From Sanguinoderma infundibulare (Eukaryota > Basidiomycota > Agaricomycetes > Polyporales > Polyporaceae): a DNA stretch of 64,000 nt. This document shows, in pieces, positions 10,613 to 21,395 of this stretch. Under the pieces are notes generated by a model. The model did not search any database, had not been told where the DNA came from, and saw nothing but the letters and a program-made list of their open reading frames with translations. Made by a program: the position numbers and the translations under genes. The number at the start of each line of letters is the position of its first letter. Position 1 is the first letter of the stretch. The stretch covers positions 1,116,001 through 1,180,000 of the forward strand of contig JAVLRN010000012.1 of assembly GCA_032821775.1 (NCBI GenBank), read 5' to 3'.

Positions 10613-12322
10613 ATGACATTGTATCTGGACTCCCTTCAGCCACTTCTCCCAGATGACATTCGGAAGCAACTTGACCACGCTCTCCTCCCTGAAGTCAAGA
10701 CCATTGTCGAGACCATTCTCCGCCTCGCAGTTGGTGCCGAAGCTCCAGTGACCGGAGCGCTGCCAGGCTGGGCCGAGCTCCTGCCTCGTGCCTCCAAGAT
10801 CGTGGACGACCTGAAGCGCGGTGAGCACACCCGCTCCAGCCAGAAACGCCCCAGAGACGACGACCCTGCTGCGTCCTCCAAACGCGCGAGGACGGACGCA
10901 GACGCGGACGGCCACGCCCCTGCGTCCACCGAGGACGACGACAGCCGCGTCTTCTCGCTGCACGGCATCTCCGTCTCGACGCCCATCCGCAAGAAAGTCA
11001 ACATCGACGTCCACCACGCTTCCATTCGCCTCACGAACCCCGCGTCCCAAAAGGAAGAGTACGCTCCCATCCCCCTGTCCGCCCTCCAGCGCGCCTTCCT
11101 CCTCCCCACCCGTGGGAAGTCAAAACCGCACTGGTCCGTCGTCCTCCTTTCCTCCGACGTCCCCGCCCCTTCGCCCAAAAGCGGCGCCGCCGGCGCCGCG
11201 AAGGACAGGGACGCGGCGTCCCCCCAGCTCGTGTTCGGGCTCGACGCGACGCTCACCGCCGTCCTGACGACGTCCATGGCCGACGTGAGCGCGACAACCA
11301 CGTACCCCAAGGGCCAGCCCTCGCTCCCCGCGCTGCGCACCTTCCTCTCCCACCTCCCGATCCCCGCGCACGAGCCCTCGACCGCCGTCTTCCGCAGCGC
11401 GGCGGGCAGCCAGGACGGCGACGGCGTCGCGGGCGTCGAGGCGTACCGCGGCGCCAAGGAGGGCACCCTCTGGTTCCTCGACACTGGCGTCCTCTGGGAC
11501 GGCAAGCCGTGCGAGTTCTTCGCCCTCGAGCACCTCGCGCCCGCGTCGGCCGCCCAGGGCGGCGATCAGGTCGTCGAGGGCGTGCGCACGCTCACCGCCA
11601 CCGGCCGCACGTGCTCTGTCATCCTCCGGCGGGTAGCAGGTGGCGGCTCGCCCGCGAACGGGCATGGGGCCCCCTGGAAGAAGAGCGCGAACGGTGACGG
11701 AGCGGGCCCGAAGGACGGCGATGCGGACGGCGCGAGCGGTGATGACGAAGACGAGGCGGTTGACGTCGATTTCGGCATGGTCGACGGGCGCGAGCAGGAG
11801 CCCATCGGGCGCTGGATCAAAGCGCGGCGGCACCGCTTCGGGCGCCGCGCCCCAGAAGAACCCTCGGCGACGTCGAACGCTGCAGATGCCGCGCCGTCGG
11901 CGGAGGACAAGGGCAAGGGCAAGGCCGTCGCGCGCGAGGCGGACCCGCGGAACGAGGACACGGAGGACGAGGAGGACGAGGACTTTGAGGTCACCAGCTC
12001 GGACGTCGAGGACGAGGACAGCGGCACGGACGAGGAGTTGGACGGCGACGCTTCCAACGACGACGGCGAGGGCGAGGGCGAAGGCGAAGGCGAGGAGGGG
12101 AACGCGAGCGACGAAGCTACCGGGGACGAAGCGGACGCGGAAGAAGAAGAGGAGGAGCGGCTAGACCCGAAGCATCACCCCCTCCTACGCCCCGGCGCGA
12201 TGCCGCGCTTGTCGCGCGCGGCCGTCGAAGCCGTCGTCGGCATGGTCGAGCAGGACATCATGGGCGGTGGGAGACGCGCTGCAGACAGCGACGAGGACGA
12301 GGAGGACGAGCTCGATGATTGA
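10613..12322 (+). CDS. Rtt106-like histone chaperone, intronless
   Basis: Single-exon gene encoding 569 aa. The N-terminal helical segment (MTLYLDSLQPLLPDDIRKQL) is followed by a basic linker (KRPRDDD) and a tandem PH-like region. That region includes RVFSLHGISVSTPIRKKVNI, EYAPIPLSALQRAFLLPT, HWSVVLLSSD, GTLWFLDTGVLWDGKPCEFF and an RTLTATGRTCSVILRR strand, resembling the Rtt106 double-PH fold that binds H3-H4. A long Glu/Asp-rich C-terminus (from about 11885 onward) follows, typical of nuclear histone chaperones. Predicted role is nucleosome assembly and heterochromatin or histone-gene silencing. Family assignment rests on domain pattern; an SSRP1/POB3-like relative is the main alternative. 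Start is the first ATG in frame. Confidence 0.78.
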   Translation: MTLYLDSLQPLLPDDIRKQLDHALLPEVKTIVETILRLAVGAEAPVTGALPGWAELLPRASKIVDDLKRGEHTRSSQKRPRDDDPAASSKRARTDADADGHAPASTEDDDSRVFSLHGISVSTPIRKKVNIDVHHASIRLTNPASQKEEYAPIPLSALQRAFLLPTRGKSKPHWSVVLLSSDVPAPSPKSGAAGAAKDRDAASPQLVFGLDATLTAVLTTSMADVSATTTYPKGQPSLPALRTFLSHLPIPAHEPSTAVFRSAAGSQDGDGVAGVEAYRGAKEGTLWFLDTGVLWDGKPCEFFALEHLAPASAAQGGDQVVEGVRTLTATGRTCSVILRRVAGGGSPANGHGAPWKKSANGDGAGPKDGDADGASGDDEDEAVDVDFGMVDGREQEPIGRWIKARRHRFGRRAPEEPSATSNAADAAPSAEDKGKGKAVAREADPRNEDTEDEEDEDFEVTSSDVEDEDSGTDEELDGDASNDDGEGEGEGEGEEGNASDEATGDEADAEEEEEERLDPKHHPLLRPGAMPRLSRAAVEAVVGMVEQDIMGGGRRAADSDEDEEDELDD

Positions 12323-13356
12323 CCGTCCGAGTGTGGCTGCATACGACGATCGTCCGCAACGTTTGCCCTGCCAGCGTTTTTGGTTGTCTGGCATTGCACA
12401 TATTGTATTTTAGAACGAAACTTGCGTAGATGCGTTTGATACCTCTGGAATAATTATCCAAGTCATCCCAGCCTCTGCAAGAGTACCTGGCGCGCGAGGA
12501 CGGATGCAATGCATCAATCGGGAGCGCTGCAGGAATGTCAAGATTCAGCCGACAGCCGAGGATCTTGTGTGGATCTTGCTTATAAGGTCGTGGCAGCGAG
12601 CAGGTGGCGTTGTCCAGTACTAACCATAAATACAGCGTCAATGATCGGTTAGCCAGGGGTGCGCAGAGGGTGGTTAAAACGTCACCTTGACAACATTGGT
12701 TCCAGATAGCTACCCAGAGCATACGCTGCCGGGTTTCGTTCGTTCCCGCAGTCGCAGTGAAGCTTTCTGAGTACCCTATCCCACCAAACGAAATATCTCA
12801 AACGCATGCAACGGCATGCCATATATAATCCATGAAACGAGACAACAGCATGCGTTCGCATGCCAAGTATTACAGCTGTGATGATGACAGCCTTTTACAG
12901 ACCAGTATAGTTACAACGACGGTGGCAGGGGCAGGAATAATACTTAATGATGAGAGGAAAGAAGGTCCCGATACAACAAACATCATGATGTGGGCAATCG
13001 CACCGTCATCGGGAATGGGGGGGATGGTTACGGACTCGCGGTCTAGGGTAAAAAATACACAATCAGGGGGGAATACGACAGAGGAAGGGATCGGGTGGAA
13101 TCAAACAAGGTTGACGATGAGCCAATGCAATGATAGAGAACAAACAATTGTGGCGATGGAGACTGATATGGGGTGGATTACAAGAACTCGGAGCTCGTAG
13201 GTAGAGAGGGGAGACGTAGAAAGCGTGAGTCAAAGTCGTATAACGAGCGTGATGGTTCAGTAGTCGAGAGCCCATGTTTGTGTGGAACGACGATACGTAG
13301 ACGTGAGAGCGGAAAATAAGGTTATTGTTGGAGGCGTGTCCGTTACGAGCGGATAC
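12323..13356. other. Convergent 3' intergenic region
   Basis: About 1.0 kb between the 3' ends of the Rtt106-like gene (+) and the G-alpha gene (-). It contains GCATGC-type short palindromes near 12804-12862 and scattered AT-rich blocks, but no convincing coding signal or structured RNA. Confidence 0.4.
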
Positions 13357-15492
13357 TTAGACGAGAGCTGCGGACTTGAGGTATCCGCGGAATATTGAAT
13401 CGCGGACATCGGTGATGATGCTCTGCATCGCCTTGGTATCCTGCAGGACATGTGAGCACGTGAGTTAACAACCACAGGACATGAAATGCGTACCACAACG
13501 CTGGTGAGGTGAGAGAACAGCACCCGGTTGCTCTCGTTCGTCCGGCGGTGAACCTGAGCAAAGTGGGCCTTGAAGTATGCGACAACGGCATCGTACTCAT
13601 TGGCACGATCGCCATAGGATGTAATGCTATGGAACGTTTAGCTTGAGAACAATCGATCACAGGCGCATACACTCACTACTTGTTGACCTTGACGCCAGCC
13701 GCAAGCTTCGACTTGAGGACATCAGTCTTGTCTACAGAAGGGGAGATCAGACGGGTTCCTGGCGTGATAGGATGCACTACGTACTCAAGAAAAGTACTAA
13801 ATGTGCTCTCTTGAGCAGCTGATTCGAGCAAATCTGCTTGAACAGCTGGAGCGAATCGTCGACTCGGTTTGTTTTCGGATCCTCGTCCAAGTACTGCACA
13901 TGAGAGCCGCATATAGTCAGGTTATTTCGGTTATTTCGGAGAAAAACAGAACCCGACCCACCTGATCAAAGGCGCTGACAGGAGCCAAGAAGATGATGGC
14001 ATTCCTAAACGATACCTGTCAGGATCTGGGGTGCTCGGTCGCAATATAGGCCACGTACGCATCATCAAAGTAAGGGATCCATGAATGCCGTTGACCACGA
14101 GCACCACCAACGTCGAACAAGTGCCACCGCACGGTTCGGCCATGCACAGACATGTCAAAGACGTGCTCGGCGACGCCCATGGTCTGGATGCGAGCGTGCA
14201 AGATATCCTCTGCCGATAACATGTTGGTGAGGTCCCACCTCAGACAGAGGCGTGGAAACGGCGTACCTGTGGTGGGAACGTAGCCAGGGGTCGAGACTCG
14301 TACAAGATTGTCCAAGAAGCTTCACAGAACAATAAGTAACAGCTCAGCATATTGCCTACGATCGGCACCATAAGGCACTCACTAGTCCGCCCACTCTTCC
14401 AGCTTGAGACGTCTGCGCTCACGAAGGCGCTTGACGGCAGGCATCTCCCACAACTCTTTGATGTCCGCCTGGGAAGTGGTGAGGATAGATGCCATCTCGA
14501 GAATGAGCTTGTCTTCTTCGGAGTCGGCTCGGCGTGCCTGGAGCTCGAGTTCGTTGGTCTTCTGGTTGTCGATGGAACTGCGATTGCCAGTCAGGCTAAA
14601 ACGACTGCCGCTGCTGGTTCGTTCACGACCCCTGCCGAAGGGAAGTGCAAGGGTGCGGGCCTGCCAGCCGGTACGAACGAAGACGCTGCCCTTGCCAGAT
14701 CCAGAGACATTGACGCCGCCGGAGAGACGATCAGCCAGCTGAGCCTCGGCGGCGAGGAGAGGAGACAAACGGGCGCGAATGGCGACAACTTGTTTCTCGA
14801 CGCTGGATTGAGAAGACAAGGATTTATCGTCCGAGGCGAGGCCAATGGAAGGGCTCGAGGCTGAGAGAGGTGAAGTGCTCGGCGTGTCCGGGACACTGGA
14901 GGCAGCCTCTGAATCATCGTCATCGTCTTCAGGAGTGGATTCAAGAGCCTCGATTATGCGGCGGATGGGACGGGCGATGTTGAAGTAAATGACGGTCCTC
15001 CAGGAGAGTCGCTCGGCGTCGAGGGCACCAGGGTTGTAAAGCAGCTGGAACTGCTTCTGGAGGGTGGATTTGCCCGATTCGGCTTGGCCGAGGAGGAGGA
15101 GCTAGGGAGTGTCTAACTCAGCAAACATTCTTGGGGCGCATCTGTGCGGATGGGGATGTGGTTACAGAAGGGCTTGTGCACATCGCATCTGGGTTCTCGG
15201 AGAAGGAGTGCACGATTCGGAAGAGTCACACAGGCACGACGTGCAAAATGAAAGGGAGAAGAGCGTGGGAGAGGAAACTTACGCGAATGTCCTGCTTGCT
15301 CTTCCGCAACCGCTCTCTGTCTGCCTTGATCTCCTCGTCAATGCTGTCACTGATGCGCTTGGCGTCGGCTTCGCGCTGCAACCTGACTACACGCTCATAC
15401 TCGGTCTCGGTCGCGGGAGGTCGGAGAAGGACGGTGAAGGGGTCTCCGTCGGTGGTCGACTGGACGGATGGGGGCCTCGGGGCGGAGATCAT
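13357..15492 (-). CDS. Divergent heterotrimeric G-protein alpha subunit with long helical-domain insertion
   Basis: GTP-binding signalling subunit, likely membrane-associated. Exon 1 (15492-15283) carries an N-terminal helix. A 181-nt intron precedes the P-loop LLLLGQAESGKSTLQKQFQ. A low-complexity acidic/Ser-rich insertion (EDDDDDSE through SNRSS-type sequence, about 130 residues, coded around 14930-14560) enlarges the helical domain. Next come YVPTTEDILHARIQTMG (switch I, arginine finger present), WHLFDVGGARGQRHSW (switch II), AIIFLAPVSAFDQ, FLNKTDVL (G4) and HLTSVVDTKAM (G5), ending SAALV at TAA 13357. Canonical Gln in DVGGQ is Ala here. No MGxxxS myristoylation signal is visible (starts MISAPRPP). 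It belongs to the expanded fungal G-alpha-like group rather than canonical GPA1-4. Confidence 0.9.
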
Positions 15493-15924
15493 CGCGGGTG
15501 CTGGTTGGGGGGAACGGGCGGGGGGTGCCCTGGGGCGTGGATGTTGTCGTGCGGGGTGGAGGGAAAGGGAGGGACGAGAAGCAGCCCAGACGGATTTATA
15601 GAGTTCATCGTCCGGACGCGCGCTGATGACAGAAAGGCAGTGAGCGACCGCATTCCTTGCGGCCGGGACCACTTCCCAAACCCCGGCCATCACTCCGGCC
15701 ACTCCTGCCACACTCCGCCGACCCCTCCTCGATTCAGACCCCGCGGCCGCCCGATCGCCTCGATCGGCCCCGCGTGTCTTCGGGCACGGCTCGCCGGCCT
15801 TCAGCTGCAGGCGGCCGGGATCCTGTCCTCGTACTTTGCCCACCGTCGTGCGCCATCCTCCGCGGGCTGCTCGGACCCGTTCTGTGCGTTCATTAACCAC
15901 CTGGAAACACCACCGGCGATCGTC
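15493..15924. promoter_or_regulatory. Bidirectional promoter, G-alpha / CYP10
   Basis: 432 bp between outward-facing start codons at 15492 (-) and 15925 (+). It holds the TATAAAT site on the minus side and GC-rich sequence elsewhere. It ends in a pyrimidine-rich stretch before CYP10. Confidence 0.5.
15594..15600 (-). promoter_or_regulatory. Candidate TATA box of the G-alpha gene
   Basis: The minus strand reads TATAAAT about 100 nt upstream of the ATG at 15492, a plausible TBP site in the bidirectional promoter. Confidence 0.45.
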
Positions 15925-16933
15925 ATGGTGCGCCCCATCTCCTTCCCAAGCTGTGATCGCCCTTTCTGATGACCTGCAGTCAGTCACATTCCATACCACC
16001 CACGGCGATATTAAGGTATCCGGCACCCCGTCTCTTTTGCGGTCGATCCTCACACTGCTTCATCACTCTCCAGGTCGAGATATTCTGCGAAGCGGTCCCA
16101 AAAGCCGCAGAGGTACGCTACCATGCCATCATGTCCGCCGAGACCATTCCTAACACGGCTCCGTGTCATCACACGTGCCATCCACCAGAACTTCCTCGCC
16201 CTGTGTGCATCAGGCTACTATGATAACACGCTCTGGCATCGGAACATCAAAGGCTTCATGATACAGACCGGTGACCCCACTGGTTCTGGCAAGGGTGGCC
16301 AAAGCATCTGGGGCAACCCCTTCGCCGACGAGGTTCGCCTCACTCTCAAGGTATCTAACTTTCTCCCGCCTATTCTGGCAGATAATACCCGCTGCTCACC
16401 ATCAAATCCATCGCCTCTAGTTCAACAACCGCGGGATCCTAGCCATGGCCAACTCAGGCCCGGACACGAACAAGTCCCAATTCTTCATCACCTATTCCAA
16501 ACAGCCTCATCTCGATGGCAAATACACAATCTTCGGAAAGGTACGTCCGTCCCCTCGCCCTCAGTTGAAGCTTATCATGCGATCCACTTCCCGCACGTTC
16601 TCCAACCAGGTGATTGATGGTGTCGACTCCACACTGGACGCGATGGAGCGAGTGCCTGTAAATGCGAAGAACAGACCACTGAGCGAGATCCGAACGACCC
16701 ACGTACGTGCCAAGATCTTGATCCCTATGGGCGAAACCCAGCTTCCCCCGCTGCTCGCGTCATACCTCCATATGCTTAGTGGCGAGTGGGCCGCACTATC
16801 ACACGCTCAGAACAACTCGCCATCTTGTGATGGCATGGCCACGGTTGATCTGTGGACGACGATTCGCTAACTTGCTTCGCAGTTGACGATCCACGCAAAT
16901 CCCATCGCCGACGCGCAACTCGTTGGTCGATAA
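15925..16933 (+). CDS. CYP10: Cyclophilin-type peptidyl-prolyl isomerase (PPIL3/CYP10)
   Basis: Single-domain cyclophilin of the spliceosome-associated PPIL3 class. Seven exons (15925-15927, 15980-16015, 16074-16112, 16189-16350, 16421-16540, 16610-16702, 16883-16933) sum to 504 nt, giving 167 aa, close to the 161 aa usual for PPIL3. The first exon is only the ATG. Motifs are [54 protein letters not shown] (catalytic Arg in [10 protein letters not shown]), [40 protein letters not shown] and the short C-terminus [11 protein letters not shown]. Predicted proline isomerase in pre-mRNA splicing complexes. It is divergently paired with the G-alpha gene. Confidence 0.93.
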
Positions 16934-19900
16934 CTCACACCACCCTTCCGTGGAATGCGATGGAATCTGCCGTGCACCGTGTAATGGCGTCCACCCGGGA
17001 CCTCCATCTCAGCTGCCGTTCAGGCTTCCGTATATCGACCGAGGTCCGGCGTCGGAGAGTCGGAGGTATGGAAGCAGCAAGGTTCGTTGTCCGCATCTAT
17101 CTCCTCCGACTCCGCTCCCTATCCCCCGTTTCATCATCGGCCAACGGTGCCTTACTGGGTCTCACGCCTCGAGATATGTTGTATTCGTACCATACGTAGC
17201 GATCCTCGAGCTCCTCCCCTTCGCAGTCTTCCTCCGTTCCGTCCGCCGGCAGCTCCCTGCTCGCTTGACCAAAGGCACTTCCCGAAGCAATGCCCCCGCC
17301 CCTAATCATGCCCTGACTCGTATCTCGGACGCTCGCATTCGCTGGCAGACATGGACTACGCCCGCACAGGCCCGCACTTGCTCCATGCACCAGTACCGGG
17401 TCCCCACGGCCGTCACTGCCGCCTGCCGCCTGTGGAAGGGAGGAACCACAGCCTGCGACGACCGGAGGATCATTACTCCCCACTCCCTCTTCAGCGTTCG
17501 TACAGAAGCTCTGGTACTGTGGCCCGTTGACAAGCGTCCCGTTTCTCCGTGGATCGCGAATGACAGAGAGGATCATCCCCCATCATGGTTCACGGCTCCA
17601 ATCACCGCCCACGGGGTTCTTGAAACCTTGTTGGCCACCGGCGGTGTCCGACGGCGACCCGTGCATTCATGCGTTGCTCGTTGCCCATTGTCCGGTGGGA
17701 GCCAAGTGCGAGGAGCATCAGGAAGCGTCCGGAGGAGACGACCTGTGCGAGAACGAGGCTGAGTCGGAGCAACTTCCAAGGTAAAGTGTCCGTGTGCTCT
17801 GAGAGATGCACTGGTTTGTGATCACGGCGGCGTCTCACTGAGAGCGTTGCCTCTGTGATCTGGAGTACAACGTCGTGGCGGCGCAGGCACGGGACTTCGT
17901 CTAAAGTCTCCTCCGCGATGAAAGCCGTGCAGGCAGGTGCGGCGTGGGTTAACGATCTGTCGGGATGCCGTCAGTCATAACGTATGGCACTTACGTACCA
18001 CCATGATAATTCATGCGTGGTTCAGGTCACCAGCGCGCGGTTTCTACTCGCCATCCTTTCCCAGCGGCATTTCAGCTGGCTTGTCGAGAAGGCCACTGGT
18101 CGTACGTGGTGCCAGCGACGTCTCGGCAATCGCGACGGCGCTCCGTGACGGCGCTCGCGATCGCGAACGTAAAGCACGACAAAGTACTGGCAGGACATAT
18201 ACGTGTCTATGTGCCCCTCGCTTCCTCGGACGTGCGTTCACGGGCCGCTCCACAACAGTGCAAATGTGTTCGGCTGTCGGTCGATAAATGCGCCTCCTCT
18301 TTCGGCTAACCGGTCTCCGCCGGCGGTTTGACGGCGAACTTGAGACGTTCAGTAACCACACGGCTGGCTCTTCACACTCGCTTCACGAATCACTCTAACG
18401 CCAATCAAGCCGAAACAGGCTCTCCCATCCCATCAACGCGCACTCGGTCTGCGTCCTCCGTAGGGAGAACCCCGTTCGCGCTTGCTACAGGCTCCAAGCC
18501 TCAAACTGCCTCCAAGCTTCACGCCCACCGCCCGCAGTCGATCCGCGCTCAGTGCCACTGACGCAACCGAACAGCGGCCCCATGAGTTTGCAAAGGGCCA
18601 GTCCTGTCCAGCCGCAAGAAGATTCGCTTTCCGTCAGTACTTAAGACAGGTGTTATTGGCTGCGCCTCGCGATTGGATTCAGAGGCGCGGAGATCAGCTG
18701 TTTGCGGCGAGTGGGCGTGTCCAGCCACGCGATTCGCATTATCATGTCCAACATACAATACGTAGTGAGCTGTATCACGATGTGGCGACCAAGTGAGCAT
18801 GCTGCCACTGTCTTGTACGGACCTCGCCCTGATCGCGAGAGTCGAGGACTTGAGGATCGGCGTCGACGCACAACGCTCGTTAACGGCGCGTCCTTGCTAG
18901 ACCTCGAGACAGCTGCGACTGGCGCACGTACTTGGACGATTGTTTGAGTTCCCGCGATTAAGGAGGTGCCAACACTGCCATGGCAACATTCTGACGAGGT
19001 CGGACGACCTGTGTGTAAAAGGAAAGCCACGAGGGGTAGCTTCGCGAGCCTGCCGTGTGTATGCAGCTCAGAAATAACACAACTCTAATCGACAGGAGCT
19101 AGCAACGACAGCGTGCGGAAACGGTGCGCGCGACTATGTGGCATGTACGCTTACCTTTGGAGATGCTGCTCCTACGGTCGCTTCTTTCGCTGTGCTCTCC
19201 AGCGCGAGCGAGTGGTTTGAGCGCGAACTCAAACCGCGAGTCGGAACCATAGCCGGCAAACGTCAGTAGCGGTCCCTTGGAGCTCTGGCAGTGCGGCATC
19301 GCCACCGAGCAAGCGCCTTCGAAAAAATTGGTCCCCAAGGTGCAGCTATTTTCACTGCAGTGCAGCAAAGGTTGATACCGGTCTGCCAAGGCGGGCGGGT
19401 CCGAATACGATCTGTGTCAAGGCACAGAAGATTAGATGCCGGGCATCCCAAGTCTGCAGCCCCTGGGAAGCCAGAAGTTGGGTACTTACGTGCAGTGTGA
19501 CCGAGAAGTGCTTATGTCGAGGAACTTAAAGACGGTGGCAGGCTAGAACTAGAAACCTCACGCAGGCAAGTCGATTGTCTCTCGTGAGATATCGACTGGG
19601 ACGGTATGGACGACTCGACGCCTGAACCGATGGTGAGTGGCATGCCAAGTCGGAGGGTGTTTCTCTCGGATCCAGAGCGCAACAGTGCGCTACTGGGAAG
19701 GAGAGTCTGTCCGGACGCAGGCATGGATTACAAGTCGAACTTAAGTAATTGTTAGTGGAGTTGCAAGCGTGCATTCATCTCCGGACCTCGTCAAACACGA
19801 GGCAAGGCATGCAAACACCAAAAATCATATTATATGAAGCCACGAGGGGCGAGTAACATTAAGGTTCAAATGCGAGAATGTTGGTACGAACGAAGCCGTT

Positions 19901-20005
19901 TACACCGGGCCTGAGGGATTGGGGAAGGGTAAGAAGCCATGGTAGGGAAGCCAGAGGGAGGCTGCCGCGGGATGCTGTCAAGCGACGAACGGAGTGGACA
20001 AGATC
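16934..20005. other. 3 kb gene-poor region with unrecognised open frames
   Basis: No known gene is identified. The most protein-like signals are a minus-strand frame at 17838-17605 with a hydrophobic run (SGRFLMLLALGSHRTM) and a minus frame at 17576-17097 ending in an acidic patch and DRYVWYEYNIS. Splice-like sites surround both, so a short secreted or membrane protein gene is possible. Frames between 18000 and 19800 are short, Arg/Ser-rich and unconvincing. The last 500 bp include the 3' flank of the repeat-protein gene. Confidence 0.3.
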
Positions 20006-21395
20006 TCAAGCCCTGTGGGGGCCACCAGCGGCACCACCAGCACCTCCAGCGGCACCGCCGTTACCTCCAGCAGGACCACCGTTGCCACCCGCGGGACCAC
20101 CGTTACCACCAGCAGGACCGCCGTTACGGTTACCGCCAACAGGACCGCCGTTCAAGCCGCCCGCAGGGCCCCAGACAGGGCCAACCTGGAAGGGAGGAAG
20201 GGGGCCGGGAGGGGGAGGAATGACATGGGGAGGCGGGGGCGGCGGGAGAGCACGAGCCTTGTGGCCACCAGCGGGACCGCCGGCACCACCAGGGGCACCA
20301 CCAGGGCCACCGTTACCACCAGCAGGACCGCCGTTGCCACCAACAGGACCTCCGACGGGTCCGCCGTTGAAGCCGCCGGCAGGGCCCCAGACGGGGCCAG
20401 CCTGGAAGGGAGGAAGGGGGCCGGGAGGGGGAGGAATGACATGGGGCGGCGGGGGCGGGGGGAGACCACGACCCTTGTGGCCACCAGCACCACCAGCACC
20501 TCCAGCGGCACCGCCGTTACCTCCAGCAGGACCGCCGTTTGCACCAGCAGGACCACCGTTTCCACCAGCAGGACCGCGGTTGCCACCAACAGGACCTCCG
20601 ATGGGTCCGCCGGCAGGGGGAGGAGGAGGAAGAGGACCGGGAGGCGGAGGAGGGACATGGGGAGGCGGGGGCGGGGGGGGAGCGGCCTCGCGGACCTTGT
20701 GGCCACCAGCGGCACCGCCGGCACCTCCAGCGGCACCACCCGCGGGACCACCGTTACCACCAGCAGGACCACCGTTGCCACCAGCAGGACCGCCGTTCAA
20801 GCCTCCAGGAAAACCCCCGATGGGGCCACCAGGGAAAGGAGGAAGCGGGCCGGGAGGTGGAGGAACGACGTGGGGAGGCGGGGGCGGCGGAAGACCACGA
20901 GCCTTGTGGCCACCAGCGGGACCGCCGGCGCCACCAGCGGCACCACCAGCACCACCCGCGGGACCACCGTTGCCACCAGCAGGACCACCGTTGCCACCAG
21001 CAGGACCGCCTTTACCACCAGCAGGACCGCGGTTGCCACCAACAGGACCTCCGACGGGTCCGCCGGCATGAGGAGGAAGAGGGCCAGGAGGAGGAAGAGG
21101 GCCAGGAGGGGGAGGAGTGAAATGAGGAGGCGGGGGAGGCGGGGGAGCGCGGGCCCTGTGGCCACCCGCGGCACCACCAGCACCTCCAGCGGCACCACCC
21201 TGGCCGCCAGCGGGACCGCCGTTACCGCCAGCAAGACCGCCGTTACCGTTACCGCCAACAGGACCACCGTTCAAGCCACCAGGAAAACCCCGGATGGGGC
21301 CACCGGGGAAAGGAGGAAGCGGGCCGGGAGGCGGAGGAATGACGTGGGGGGGCGGGGGCGGGGGGGGAGCAGCCTCGCGGACCTTGTGGCCACCA
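20006..21395 (-). repeat. Six tandem coding repeats of about 205-255 bp
   Basis: Repeat starts (HK/R-x-R motif) lie near 21390, 21165, 20912, 20705, 20483 and 20268 on the minus strand. Heads and tails are mosaic. By head, repeats 1 and 4 share HKVREAA. By tail, 1 pairs with 3 (FPGGLNGGP), 2 with 4 (GGPVGGNRGP) and 5 with 6 (GPVWGPAGG). This points to repeated unequal exchange. Confidence 0.85.

Noticed and set aside
10636..11505. Long minus-strand frame inside the Rtt106-like gene
   Set aside because: GC-rich codon bias leaves the antisense open. It has no motifs, while the plus strand shows a continuous recognisable fold and acidic tail.
12804..12862. Several GCATGC palindromes
   Set aside because: They are short and irregularly spaced, with no inverted-repeat element or flanking duplication. 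Probably chance.
16923..17762. 279-codon plus-strand frame after CYP10
   Set aside because: It overlaps the CYP10 stop, is rich in Arg/Pro/Ser and has no domain-like motif. It looks like a chance frame.
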